NCBI RefSeq assembly: GCF_005843885.1
Contig: NZ_CP040443.1
Span: 2,852,001-2,916,000, forward strand
Length of the DNA stretch: 64,000 bases
Direction: 5' to 3'
DNA from: Escherichia sp. E4742
Lineage (GTDB): Bacteria; Pseudomonadota; Gammaproteobacteria; Enterobacterales; Enterobacteriaceae
A model generated the notes under the pieces. That model was not told the origin of the DNA. It saw nothing but the letters and a program-made list of their open reading frames with translations, and made no database searches. The first letter of the stretch is position 1, and every line of letters begins with the position of its first letter. Below are positions 27,501 through 35,740 of the stretch, in pieces. Position numbers and translations under genes: made by a program.

Positions 27501-27730
27501 GATTTTCCCATTCCTGATCGCCCGATCAGTGGAATAGCACGTTCAGTACTCAGTAACTGGGTAAATAGGTCTTCATCGCGCAAAATTGTCTGGTTGTTAT
27601 TAACGTCGCGGCGGGTAAGAACCATCGGTTCATGGACTGCCAACAGCACATCATCCTGCAACTCTTCGGCTTCGTTGCGGATGCATTGCACAATGTTATT
27701 GAGGGATGGCCAATAATTCATGATGCTCAT
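24551..27730 (-). CDS. dpdH: DpdH, large P-loop ATPase of the Dpd system
   Basis: A 1059-residue STAND/AAA-like ATPase. Walker A is IPLIGRSGMGKSHLV near residue 67 and a Walker B-like strand is RRLVILVEDMAAIS near 325, followed by a sensor-like PVHSVIAVTDNYPG. The C-terminal 400 residues are helical and probably bind partners. It overlaps dpdG and dpdI by four bases at each end (ATGA junctions), so the G-H-I block is translationally coupled. Function in restriction is inferred from operon membership. Confidence 0.87.
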   Translation of the reverse strand: MSIMNYWPSLNNIVQCIRNEAEELQDDVLLAVHEPMVLTRRDVNNNQTILRDEDLFTQLLSTERAIPLIGRSGMGKSHLVRWLDYRLKSHLQANGEQDQWQIVRIPKNASLRQVLLRILENLHGEIFHDARKRVDDVTQAYSAKDLADLLLTMMSHQLQHMYNTVLETGQQYESQGKTIPEKLSRRIDAIMEEFENGLGNLITDPYFKIDLLKPEHCIYKRANRMSDGLQEGDEDHDHYELVPEDLFFQNNIDDLSSPAREYILKSRIDEHDNERARIQAVSVLNEAMHASLKSMFARLFTFNGGTFQELFQEIRRELLNQNRRLVILVEDMAAISAIEDVLIDSLIEEGMHDGVRTLCPVHSVIAVTDNYPGYKRRQETLMTRAGYEWIIESTGRENNEERIVSLCSRYINAARHGTEALQKLRAQGEAHWPPVWHDEETPEWLDDFGYAGEGKIPLFPYNRNAILALADKNCRDSSGAMIFNPRIVINRILLDILRDCRLEAERGLFPPANLAGLTADAEIEGKIRQITTQRLASSVSLTALWGFGYHSYDELCQKLQPGVAKAFGLTELASHLQGGKPAAEEKIINKYNSEKTTLIVPEPKPAIPATAVETSVTTLPFVKHLKAWVNERVMLPQDVARKLRAELNNCYELYAQPEFFGMAEKPTLVERNIPLISLPLASSDPSNAVVTFYSRKDLDNTTRRSEIYSVALALLRMKHYADAGEGLNYPQALDDYAHYENFVNWWVPKVTEIAVKQVRDRKLKGALRNHYQKALLLGLITGKENPAELIDALCLTQNGVGKTPEKNRGRTPGTAPSDLCFYGLEAHQNPHANAKIDEARKSALQDWDKSRDEWLSLVAVTELKSGLTTTRALEAQVVTAALKEILKEPLGAEIQRIAEAVRKEMSQTIDNAQLFEGVKTPSDFIILLDKWQSFIEAVRMEYYPVEVQQIKPSKWLLEEIEDLKIFAEASLETLQTLNSIAKQKDPHILWHELTHLNGDYVSRIGSLLEQWQMVQARISFTLQQINNKGDAPKLEHAYKKVEERLKNLAADISASGVKE

Positions 27731-28599
27731 TGTATGTCCTCTCTCAGGTTAACATGGCTGACACGGCTGATTTTGTTACCTGGTAGTTGTAGAGAGAGCG
27801 AGTCTTCATCATCACTGCCTCCTTCAAACATGATGCGTTGACTAATTTCCAGACGTTTTAGCGCCAGTGAGGTGCTAGTGCTGATATTATGGCCTTCTGG
27901 TGAGGACCAGCCTTGTTCTGCCATCATCTCCTGAACTTTTACCCTGAATGCACCGCCGTCCATCATTGGCATGACCTCTGCCATATTGGCCATAAAAGCA
28001 GAAATCGATAATCTTTTCTCATTACCGAATATCTGTGGCAAAAAGCACTGAATTGCCCTGGTGGGGTCGGTGTAATAGACTTGGTTAGGGCCAGGCTCAA
28101 GAAAACCGAGGAAACGGCCATATTCTCTGACTAACTTTTCAGTGTTGGAGTTGACGATTTCATCAGGCAGCCAGCGCTTTATTTTTGCCGTGATGATATT
28201 GGGGGCCAGAGGATCCTGGCCGCCAAAAGAATGCTGCTGCAGCGCCATCAAACAGGCCAGCACGCGCCAGAGTGGTTCACAATCATTACCATTTTCTATG
28301 CCTTTATCTCTACAGGCGTCGATAGCACACTGCAACAGGCGCTGATAAAGCGGGCGAGGTTCATTTTCCAGGGGCAGTATTTTGTCATCCTCCATCGGCC
28401 AAAGTCCCAGACGACACCAGAAGGCCAGGTTTTCTCTAATTTTCCCCCAGGCGTTATCGTTGGCTGGAAGATTGTTGGGGCGATAACGTTCAACAATCAT
28501 CTCCTGTGCCAGGGGGATAGACGCGTTTTGCAAAATTCGATCGATAAGCGGAATCAGTACAAGGCTGCTTCCGGGGTTTGCGTTATTGATAATTGACAT
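27727..28599 (-). CDS. dpdG: DpdG, Dpd restriction protein
   Basis: A protein of about 290 residues (MSIINNANPGSSLVLIPLIDRIL...) with no recognised catalytic motif, matching DpdG by position. I chose ATG at 28599, which overlaps the dpdF stop by 17 bases; a longer in-frame start at 28893 would run 300 bases inside dpdF and is unlikely. The middle part (ENLAFWCRLGLWPMEDDKILPL) and the C-terminus (TSTSLALKRLEISQRIMFEGG) suggest winged-helix-type folds, which is an inference. Confidence 0.83.
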   Translation of the reverse strand: MSIINNANPGSSLVLIPLIDRILQNASIPLAQEMIVERYRPNNLPANDNAWGKIRENLAFWCRLGLWPMEDDKILPLENEPRPLYQRLLQCAIDACRDKGIENGNDCEPLWRVLACLMALQQHSFGGQDPLAPNIITAKIKRWLPDEIVNSNTEKLVREYGRFLGFLEPGPNQVYYTDPTRAIQCFLPQIFGNEKRLSISAFMANMAEVMPMMDGGAFRVKVQEMMAEQGWSSPEGHNISTSTSLALKRLEISQRIMFEGGSDDEDSLSLQLPGNKISRVSHVNLREDIQ

Positions 28600-31063
28600 A
28601 CTGTAGTTGCCTGATAAAGGTTTCCAAAGGCTGCGCGTTACCTGCGCTCTCCCACCATTTTCTATATGGATGTTCAGGGTCAGCCAAGTGCTGTGGGGCG
28701 ATAATAATGCGCTCGTATTGCGTATGAGGCAGTGCAGGCAGAACCGTGGCGGTATTAGCGACAATGACAATTTCCGCACAATCTGACATAGGGGCATTAA
28801 GTTTTTGTGCGCTCCAGAAACGTGAAACAGCATCAAGTGTGCGCTCAAGTTGCGAGAAAACAATTTTGTCCGCACGGATGGTTGCATAGTCACCGGAGTT
28901 AATTAAGTGACGAAGCGTGATGCGCAACTCCATGAGTAATTCTCGTATATTAAGGTCTTCTCTATAATAAACTTTCTTCACAGCGCCAACATAGCGTGCT
29001 CTTTTCTTTGGCGTGGCTCGTATAATTTTTACGGCATTGCCCACTGTCGGCGAAAATGCACTTTTCCCCTGAGCCCTGCAACCCGGGCAACCACCACAGG
29101 TTAATTCTGGTGAATGATTCTGATAAACGTAGAACTGGCGGAGAATAGTACACAGAGGCGTTTGTGGGTTGAAAAGCCAGTTTTTCAATATCGTGAACGC
29201 AGCCCGACGTTTGTCTAATTCCTGCTGACGGGCCTTCTCAACAAAGGTATTCCAGTACTCTTCCGAACGGTGCGAGTCGTTGCAGTGGTGGATATGAACA
29301 GTGTTGTAATAGCGGGTAAACCATTCTGCTACAGCCGCATTGTTTTCTTGCTCATTTTCACGAAATTCTGCGGGAATCTCCGGGGCGGCATACACCAGTT
29401 CAATAAGTCCTGCTCGTTGCATCAGAAGCAAAGTTCTGCGGTTCCATGCTTCGTTGCGGTTGCCGAGGTGTTCAATGTGTTCCGCTTTGGTGTCGAGCGA
29501 AACCTGGTAATCAGCAATGTTACTGGGCTTGTGCAGGTCAAACATCGCTTTCCAGCGTAGGAAACCTTTTTCGACGCCAATAAGCTTTTCGACAGAAAGT
29601 TCTTCTGCTGTTTTTAATTGATCGTTATGCCAGACGAGGTGTGCCTGACAGGCTTTGCCGTCTCGCCCGGCACGGCCGCACTCCTGGTAATAACGGTCAA
29701 TATTTTCCGGGATGGCGGCATGAATTACTGAACGGATGTCGCTTTTGTTCATCCCGACACCAAATGCCGACGTTGCGACCATAATGTCCAGTTGGTCGCT
29801 TGCCCACTGCGTAATGAGTTTTCTGCGTTCGAGGGGGGCGGTATCGCCATGGAAAAGCCCAATCCGGTGAAAATCCAGTTCCTGTAATCGCTGATGCCAT
29901 TTTTCAGCATCTGAACGTTTCGTACAATAGAGAATAAGTGGGCGCGGAAGGGTCATCAGCAAGCTTTCTACACGTTGCTGATGTGCGTGTTCATCACGTT
30001 CGGCGTGAACAAAGTATTCGGGTTCAGGGCGTAGAAAATTGGCTGTTATTTCAATAAGTTCACTATCATCGCTGCGAAATAAATCCACAATGACATTGCG
30101 TGTGCTCTGGCTCCATGTCGCAGATAATAGTAATGTGCGGAAATGGCATCCGGGTTGTGCTTTTAGAGAACGAATCAAGGGGGCGATAAGCTGAAAATCT
30201 GGTCGGAACTCTGCTCCCCATTGGTCAATCAGGTGCGCTTCATCAATCACGACGGCCCCAATCAGGTGATTTTTTGCTAGTTCAAAAAGCACAGGGACCA
30301 GTGAAGATTTAGCAACCTCTGGTGAACAAAAAAGTACGCGTTGTGTACCCGATCGTAACCGCTCTATTAGTGTCTTACGCGTCGCAACATCCTGGCCGCC
30401 AACCCAGACATAGCTACCACCATGATCCTGTTCAGCTTTGCGTAACATATCTCGCATGAAATCCGCTTGTTCAATCGCCAGTGCAACGGTGGGTACAATC
30501 ACTAGGGTGAGTGCGTTGTCTGGTGCGCTAATTGCCTGAACTTGCGTAATTAAACTTTTACCGCAACTGGTCGGGAGATTAATCATCAGCGTACTGTTTG
30601 GGTCTGAAGTGAGCATCGTACGTATTGCAGCCTGCTGCCCAAAACCTCGATATTGCGTGTGGGGAGTCTCAACCAATAAGTTCTTCAGCGCCGGGTCCAT
30701 TTCTGGTTGCAGCAAATTCCGTCTGGTTCTACGCAAATAAGTTGCTTTTGTCGCCGAAATATTTGCATCTTCAGACAGGGAAAGAATGCTGGCAGTGACG
30801 GATTTCGTTAATCCCCAACCTGCTTGTGGTATTTCAGCCCTTTCTGGCGGAAAGGGAAGCCATGGGGCTTCAATACCGTTGGCTAAAGCAGCCCGGAGGG
30901 CATCAGCATAGCCAGCAAAAACATCACTGGTACCTGCGTCGGCATCGGTTACGATTTTAATCAATCGTTTTAAGAAAGGGTTGTCGATACCTTCAGTAAA
31001 GGTAACATCATTACTGAAGCAGGTGGTCAGCGCGTTCTGAAGTCGTGACCATTGCTCTTCCAT
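28583..31063 (-). CDS. dpdF: DpdF, RecQ-like helicase of the Dpd system
   Basis: An 826-residue superfamily 2 helicase of RecQ type. Motifs: Walker A LPTSCGKSLITQ near residue 170, Walker B VVIDEAHLIDQWG near 270, LLSATWSQ near 310, and motif VI DRYYQECGRAGRDGK near 465. A Cys cluster CGGCPGC near 665 replaces the usual RecQ zinc module. It shares one base with dpdE (TGATG) and its stop lies inside dpdG. Predicted to remodel DNA during restriction of unmodified targets. Confidence 0.9.
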   Translation of the reverse strand: MEEQWSRLQNALTTCFSNDVTFTEGIDNPFLKRLIKIVTDADAGTSDVFAGYADALRAALANGIEAPWLPFPPERAEIPQAGWGLTKSVTASILSLSEDANISATKATYLRRTRRNLLQPEMDPALKNLLVETPHTQYRGFGQQAAIRTMLTSDPNSTLMINLPTSCGKSLITQVQAISAPDNALTLVIVPTVALAIEQADFMRDMLRKAEQDHGGSYVWVGGQDVATRKTLIERLRSGTQRVLFCSPEVAKSSLVPVLFELAKNHLIGAVVIDEAHLIDQWGAEFRPDFQLIAPLIRSLKAQPGCHFRTLLLSATWSQSTRNVIVDLFRSDDSELIEITANFLRPEPEYFVHAERDEHAHQQRVESLLMTLPRPLILYCTKRSDAEKWHQRLQELDFHRIGLFHGDTAPLERRKLITQWASDQLDIMVATSAFGVGMNKSDIRSVIHAAIPENIDRYYQECGRAGRDGKACQAHLVWHNDQLKTAEELSVEKLIGVEKGFLRWKAMFDLHKPSNIADYQVSLDTKAEHIEHLGNRNEAWNRRTLLLMQRAGLIELVYAAPEIPAEFRENEQENNAAVAEWFTRYYNTVHIHHCNDSHRSEEYWNTFVEKARQQELDKRRAAFTILKNWLFNPQTPLCTILRQFYVYQNHSPELTCGGCPGCRAQGKSAFSPTVGNAVKIIRATPKKRARYVGAVKKVYYREDLNIRELLMELRITLRHLINSGDYATIRADKIVFSQLERTLDAVSRFWSAQKLNAPMSDCAEIVIVANTATVLPALPHTQYERIIIAPQHLADPEHPYRKWWESAGNAQPLETFIRQLQYVNYQ

Positions 31064-34000
31064 CAGGCTACTCCTGCTAAAACATTGTCGCTGCAGATAA
31101 TTATCGCTTTCATTGACATTAACTGAATATAAGTACTTTCATTTACGCTATTTTTCTGTATTTCATAGGTTTTTTGGTAAACGCTCTCAACTTTTTCTTT
31201 CCAGGCATCATAAGAAATCAACTCTTCAATTTCCCGCCATCTTGAAGCACGCAAATTGAGATCAACATAGCTTTTTGTTGCTGACGGATGCTTGCTGTAT
31301 TCACCATTCAGCAATTCGAGTAGGGATTCATTAGTTACAGCAGAACCATCCTCTGCCACCCATTCCTGTACGATTCGTGGCGGAGTGGTTTCGTCACATT
31401 TGCGGATTTGCGCATACGGGCTGAGCGGATCGCAGCCGGTGATAAGCCAGTTCATTTGGAAGAAATAACGTTCTTCATTGAGATGCGCATTGATTTTTCG
31501 CAGCAGCGCCATGGAACTGCCTCGCGCATCCTGGTTGAGCAGATGCCAGATGGCATCAACAAAAGGCTGACCGTAGCGTAGGGGATATACCGTTTGTCCG
31601 TTAAGTGTTGGGATGCGTTCTGCGCTCATCAGGTGTGTGCAAGGGGGATTTCCGCCATCTTTATCAAAACTAAGCATACAGGTGGTCATGAAGGTTTTAA
31701 AATCTACCAACGTAGCTGGGCCCTTTGCGCCGATTTCAAAGCGAAATTTCATTCCTTCTTCAGCGCTACCGATAGCGTTAAAACGTAAGCCCTGGGTGAT
31801 CCAGGGAGTTAGCGCTTTGCATTGCTCAATGGCATTTGTTTCTTCATTACTTAATTGCTGGGCAAACAGGGTTGCTTGCGCAACTTCTTCATCCATTGCC
31901 AGTAGTTTTTCCTGCATATTGATTTTATTCGTTTCGCGAATCAATATGCCATGTTCCCCAGGTAACTCGGCGGCCAGATATTCCAGTACCTGCGGACCTT
32001 CATCGAAGAGCCTGTTCCAGGCATCGTTAATATATTCATCCAGCACAAATTGCAGGCTGGCGATAGTGTTATTAAAAATACCGATGCCTTGCGCCAGCAG
32101 ATCGGCCCAGCGATTACGCAAGCCATTAGTCGCATGATTTTTCAGAATCAGACTTTGTATTGGTTTGATCCCACGCAGATTGGCGCTATAGCGATTCAGT
32201 CGCCCAAGACGCTGTTCGATACGACTGCATGAGCGAGGTAAACCATAATGAACGGCCAGGCGTCGTCCACCATGAAGGTTAAGTCCATCTTCGCCACGGT
32301 GGTCACATAACAATACTCGGATGGGACTTTGAGGTTGCGTAAACTGTAAGCGTTCGCCCGGTTGATAATGCTCCAACGGATGATCACACAAAACGCTCAA
32401 CTTCAGTGACAGATGCTGCGCGAGCTCAGGGCGATCGCAAAATACAATAGCCTTACCATCTGGATACTTCCGCATCCAGTCATTTAAGGCAGCAGCCAGT
32501 GTATTATCGATAGTCTGCAACTCGCTTTTTGCTGTCATAACAATGTGCTCAAGCAGCGCTTGCTCGTCGGCACAAAGTGGAAACGGGGAGCCAAGGCGCA
32601 TTTTTGCTCGACGCATAACACAAAGTGGACTGGAAAAAAGATCATCAACCCATTTCAGATAATCATCTTCCTTCAACGACCATGATTGATTTTCCGGTAA
32701 AGTTGTCAGAAAGCGATACTCTTCCAGCAATTCATCCAGCGTCAGGCCTTCTGTTTGCCAATGACATTCGATCACTCCGTTGAGCCCGGGGAATAGTAAA
32801 TCAAGATTCATGTTTTTGCTTTCTTCGAGGCTTTGTGAAACCTGGCGACGGTTTCTTAACAAACGGTGATGAATGCGGTATCGCTCGCCAAGATATTGTC
32901 GGATAGCTCGAATGCCTGCTTCACGCTCGGGCGTAGTAGGCGAAAAGCGACCAATCAGAGGGAAAAGGTTTTGACACAGAGCGGAAAGTTCATCGTCATC
33001 TGGAAACTTCTCCAGCAACTCATCGAGGTTACGACGAAGACTAATATTTGATACCGAAGGAACCAGCGCAGAGAACAAACCACCAAGGCTTTCACGGTTT
33101 TTTACTAACTCGGTAAAAGTCTGTAATTGAGACTCCGTGACCTGATAGGCTTCTGGGTTAATACAATGCAACATTGACAAGAAATTACGCTCATGACCGT
33201 GCAATGGCGTACCAGTAAGTAGTAGCGCGTATTGCGATTTGTGGCATGCTCCGGCAATAAGTGCAAAATTATGCTGTTGTTCGCTATCATCTGCCCAGGG
33301 CCACGATGCGATTTGGTGGACTTCATCAAGAGCAATGAGTGAAGGGGAGAAGCCTTTGTTAAGTAGGGTACACGCATCATGATAGCTACAAATAACAACG
33401 CCTTCGGCGCTTCCTTCTCGTCTTAGTAGCGAAAGTGTTATGGCCGTATCAAGGAGCAGAGGTTTCAGCTGAAAACGCTCTCCTAGTTCCTCACGCCACT
33501 GATTAATCAGTTGGGCTGGAACCGCGATCATCATGCTGACGTTTCCTGATTTTTCCAGTGCATGTTCACGAATAATCATACCCGCTTCAATGGTTTTCCC
33601 CAGTCCAACCTCATCCGCAAGAATATATTTCGGCATTTTATCTTGCAGAACCCGTCGTACTACTGCGAGTTGATGAGGCTCAAGTTCTACCGCACTGCTT
33701 GAGATTGAGGCCATTCCTCGACATGAAGCTCGCTGTTGAATATAGGTATTAATAAAGGACTGGCGGCGAGGAAAAAAGAAAGGCGCATCGTTAGCCTGAC
33801 AGGCAAGAAAGTGTGCTGGATTTACGGGGGTGCCAGGCGCTTTATTGAGGATAAAGATTTTATCTATGGGCAGAGTCGCAGAATCTTCTTCACGAAAAAT
33901 AACCAGATATTCGCCATTAGGACGCGATCCGCCAAATCGTGCACGCGACCAGCGTTGACTTTGAGGTTCAATACAATAAATTACCGTCTCTTCATCGGGG

Positions 34001-34173
34001 AGCGTTGGCGTAAGTTGGGCTAGACCTATTTCGATATATCGTGAGTAAGGATTAGCCGGAGACTCAAAAAACGCAACGGCAGCAACGTGGGTTTTTGTAT
34101 CGATGCTGACAACTTTGCCGATTCCACTAAAATGCTCAGAAACGACTAACGAACCAATTGGTAATATGCTCAT
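31063..34173 (-). CDS. dpdE: DpdE, SNF2/RapA-like helicase of the Dpd system
   Basis: First gene of the reverse operon. The 1036-residue SNF2-family ATPase resembles RapA: an N-terminal SH3-like part (MSILPIGSLVVSEHF), Walker A LADEVGLGKTIEAGM near residue 190, a DEVH box (LIALDEVHQIASW) near 285, LLLTGTPLHG near 315, and the C-terminal motif RIEQRLGRLNRYS near 675. ATG at 34173 has AAGGG eight bases upstream; ATGs at 34179 and 34200 are possible but worse placed. In Salmonella dpdE is required for restriction. Confidence 0.9.
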   Translation of the reverse strand: MSILPIGSLVVSEHFSGIGKVVSIDTKTHVAAVAFFESPANPYSRYIEIGLAQLTPTLPDEETVIYCIEPQSQRWSRARFGGSRPNGEYLVIFREEDSATLPIDKIFILNKAPGTPVNPAHFLACQANDAPFFFPRRQSFINTYIQQRASCRGMASISSSAVELEPHQLAVVRRVLQDKMPKYILADEVGLGKTIEAGMIIREHALEKSGNVSMMIAVPAQLINQWREELGERFQLKPLLLDTAITLSLLRREGSAEGVVICSYHDACTLLNKGFSPSLIALDEVHQIASWPWADDSEQQHNFALIAGACHKSQYALLLTGTPLHGHERNFLSMLHCINPEAYQVTESQLQTFTELVKNRESLGGLFSALVPSVSNISLRRNLDELLEKFPDDDELSALCQNLFPLIGRFSPTTPEREAGIRAIRQYLGERYRIHHRLLRNRRQVSQSLEESKNMNLDLLFPGLNGVIECHWQTEGLTLDELLEEYRFLTTLPENQSWSLKEDDYLKWVDDLFSSPLCVMRRAKMRLGSPFPLCADEQALLEHIVMTAKSELQTIDNTLAAALNDWMRKYPDGKAIVFCDRPELAQHLSLKLSVLCDHPLEHYQPGERLQFTQPQSPIRVLLCDHRGEDGLNLHGGRRLAVHYGLPRSCSRIEQRLGRLNRYSANLRGIKPIQSLILKNHATNGLRNRWADLLAQGIGIFNNTIASLQFVLDEYINDAWNRLFDEGPQVLEYLAAELPGEHGILIRETNKINMQEKLLAMDEEVAQATLFAQQLSNEETNAIEQCKALTPWITQGLRFNAIGSAEEGMKFRFEIGAKGPATLVDFKTFMTTCMLSFDKDGGNPPCTHLMSAERIPTLNGQTVYPLRYGQPFVDAIWHLLNQDARGSSMALLRKINAHLNEERYFFQMNWLITGCDPLSPYAQIRKCDETTPPRIVQEWVAEDGSAVTNESLLELLNGEYSKHPSATKSYVDLNLRASRWREIEELISYDAWKEKVESVYQKTYEIQKNSVNESTYIQLMSMKAIIICSDNVLAGVA

Positions 34174-34901
34174 CCTCATAGCCCTTGCAAAGAACTGCAT
34201 GTCTGTCTATAAAATGAACATAAATGAAAGGGAGATGGTTTTTTATGTTCTAATGACAAACACTGTAAAAATCATTACTTTTAGAACGAGTAAGAGTACT
34301 TAGAAATGTCTTATTTTCAAGTATAAAAAGAGGAAAGTTGTATCAATCTCACAGATAAGCAATTTCGTCGCATTTTGTTGATGTTACGAATTTTTTTAGT
34401 AAAAATGTACCTTTGTCCATTATGTTTAGGTTGGGATTTTTTCATGTTGACTATGTCAGAGTAAATCGGAAAGTAATATGCTATGCAACAAAACGTACAG
34501 ATTTTTCATATGCTATATTGCAAACGCATTCAGGCATAATTAAATTCAATAGTCATCAAAACAAGAAAATAGTCACTCAGAAAACAATGAGCATCCAGGA
34601 TGATTTATGCATCCTGTCACTCAGACCGTGATAAACTTTGCCGGAACAAGTTACGACAATCCAAGAAAGAAAAACGCGTTCACGCCTGAAGAAAATGACA
34701 TTCTCAAATTGCCTGATGCACAATAATGTTGAGCAGGTTTGCATGGGATCAATTTATTGAATTCTCAACGTTTTTTCTTGCGCGGAATGCATCCACGCCT
34801 CTCCGGCGTGAACAATGGACACTTTGTAGACAATCTGAGATGTGCTCATGTATGAGTTTTTCAGCAACTTCAGAGATTTACATCGAGCGATTTCTATCTG
34901 G
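34174..34901. other. AT-rich intergenic region upstream of dpdE, downstream of island queD
   Basis: About 730 bp with no convincing gene. It must hold the promoter for the eight-gene reverse dpd operon; 'tttatag' on the minus strand near 34208 is a candidate -10 element but I cannot fix a -35. The middle is strongly AT-rich. Nothing resembling a leuX 3' repeat (attR) is present. Confidence 0.5.
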
Positions 34902-35264
34902 TTATTCACCGCGATAAATACACCCAGCCGTGCAAGTTTCTTTTACCATTACCGCGCTAAGAATTGGCAATTGCGGCTTGATTTGGTCCCATATCCATTT
35001 GGCCAGCACTTCGCTGGTTGGATTTTCAAGTCCGGGAATATCGTTGAGATAATAGTGATCAAGGCGTTCTAGCGTCGGTTTAAAAATGGCTTTCAACTGC
35101 GCAAAATCAATAATCCACCCGGTCTGTTCATCCACTTCACCGGTAACCTCAAGTCTTACAACGAAAGAGTGTCCGTGTAAACGACCACATTTATGTCCAT
35201 CTGGCACGTGCGGCAGGCAGTGTGCTGCTTCAAAAGTAAAATCTTTGTACAACGTCGTTTTCAT
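34902..35264 (-). CDS. queD: Island-borne QueD, 6-carboxytetrahydropterin synthase
   Basis: QueD makes 6-carboxy-5,6,7,8-tetrahydropterin, the second step from GTP to preQ0. The 120-residue protein is close to the chromosomal E. coli QueD: FTFEAAHCLPHVPDGHKCGRLHGHSF holds the three zinc His residues and the catalytic Cys, and the C-terminus ends ETCTAGCIYRGE. Differences from the E. coli housekeeping copy are scattered along the chain. The normal queD lies elsewhere in the genome, so this is a second copy that travels with the dpd genes and probably raises preQ0 supply. A GAGG ribosome site precedes ATG. Confidence 0.95.
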   Translation of the reverse strand: MKTTLYKDFTFEAAHCLPHVPDGHKCGRLHGHSFVVRLEVTGEVDEQTGWIIDFAQLKAIFKPTLERLDHYYLNDIPGLENPTSEVLAKWIWDQIKPQLPILSAVMVKETCTAGCIYRGE

Positions 35265-35309
35265 AATGGCCTCATTTTTTTGTTATACTGTAACCAAAGG
35301 AAGCAATAT

Positions 35310-35460
35310 TTCAACGTTTTTGCCAATATAATGTAAGGGCTGATGGAGTATCCTGGGATTCATTGACGGGTATGAGCTTTGTATAACAATCAGTAACCAT
35401 GATTTTGACTAAGTCACCTTCACGTGCTGCCACCACTGAAATCAGAATCCCAAAGCTCAT
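35310..35460 (-). CDS. Short hypothetical ORF (49 aa) after the nanS remnant
   Basis: The minus strand has a 49-codon frame starting ATG at 35460 (MSFGILISVVAAREGDLV...) that overlaps the nanS stop as ATGA and ends at about 35311. The coupled start is suggestive, but the product has no family I know and may be a chance frame at the island edge. Confidence 0.25.
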
Positions 35461-35660
35461 CTTTCACGCCAAAACCGCAAAATAGCGTCAACAAATTTGT
35501 CTACAATCATCCCCCGACTGAAATGACGACTTCGTAGCGCCGTCGTCCAGTTCTCCGGCGATCGGTACGCTGAACCGTAATATCCCTTTCTCAAATTATT
35601 TGGATTTTCATCAGGCGCGTTTGTCAGTTCTCTTTTAAAGTGATATGGCGGGCGCAGGAT
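35457..35660 (-). pseudogene. nanS: 3' remnant of nanS (N-acetyl-9-O-acetylneuraminate esterase)
   Basis: The minus strand encodes LTNAPDENPNNLRKGYYGSAYRSPENWTTALRSRHFS...ILRFWRER, which lines up with the last 60 or so residues of E. coli NanS (LTNAPDEDPDDL, GYYGSAYRSPENWTTALRSSHFS, AILQFWRER). The first 80% of the gene, with the SGNH catalytic Ser, is gone; only about 70 bp separate the remnant from nanM. A four-residue gap (STAA) is also missing inside. It lies just downstream of nanM, where nanS belongs. Confidence 0.88.
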
Positions 35661-35740
35661 GTATCTGCGCAAACCGCGCCAGTTATTTTATTCCGGGATG
35701 AACAACATCTTTATTTTCAGGCAATGGAAACCCTGAAAAG

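Noticed and set aside
28599..28893. Long N-terminal extension of dpdG
   Set aside because: It would lie almost 300 bases inside dpdF in another frame. The ATG at 28599 gives a normal overlap with the dpdF stop.
19292..34173. Druantia or DISARM instead of Dpd
   Set aside because: The DUF1998-like helicase DpdJ is shared in style with those systems, but the TGT-like DpdA, the DGQQR protein DpdB, DpdK and queD together point to Dpd.
34413..34631. 72-codon frame upstream of dpdE
   Set aside because: No ribosome site, biased towards AT-rich codons, and no resemblance to known proteins.
34640..35456. attR copy of the leuX 3' end
   Set aside because: I scanned by eye for 'gagtccggccttcggcacca' and shorter parts and found none; an exact search would settle it.
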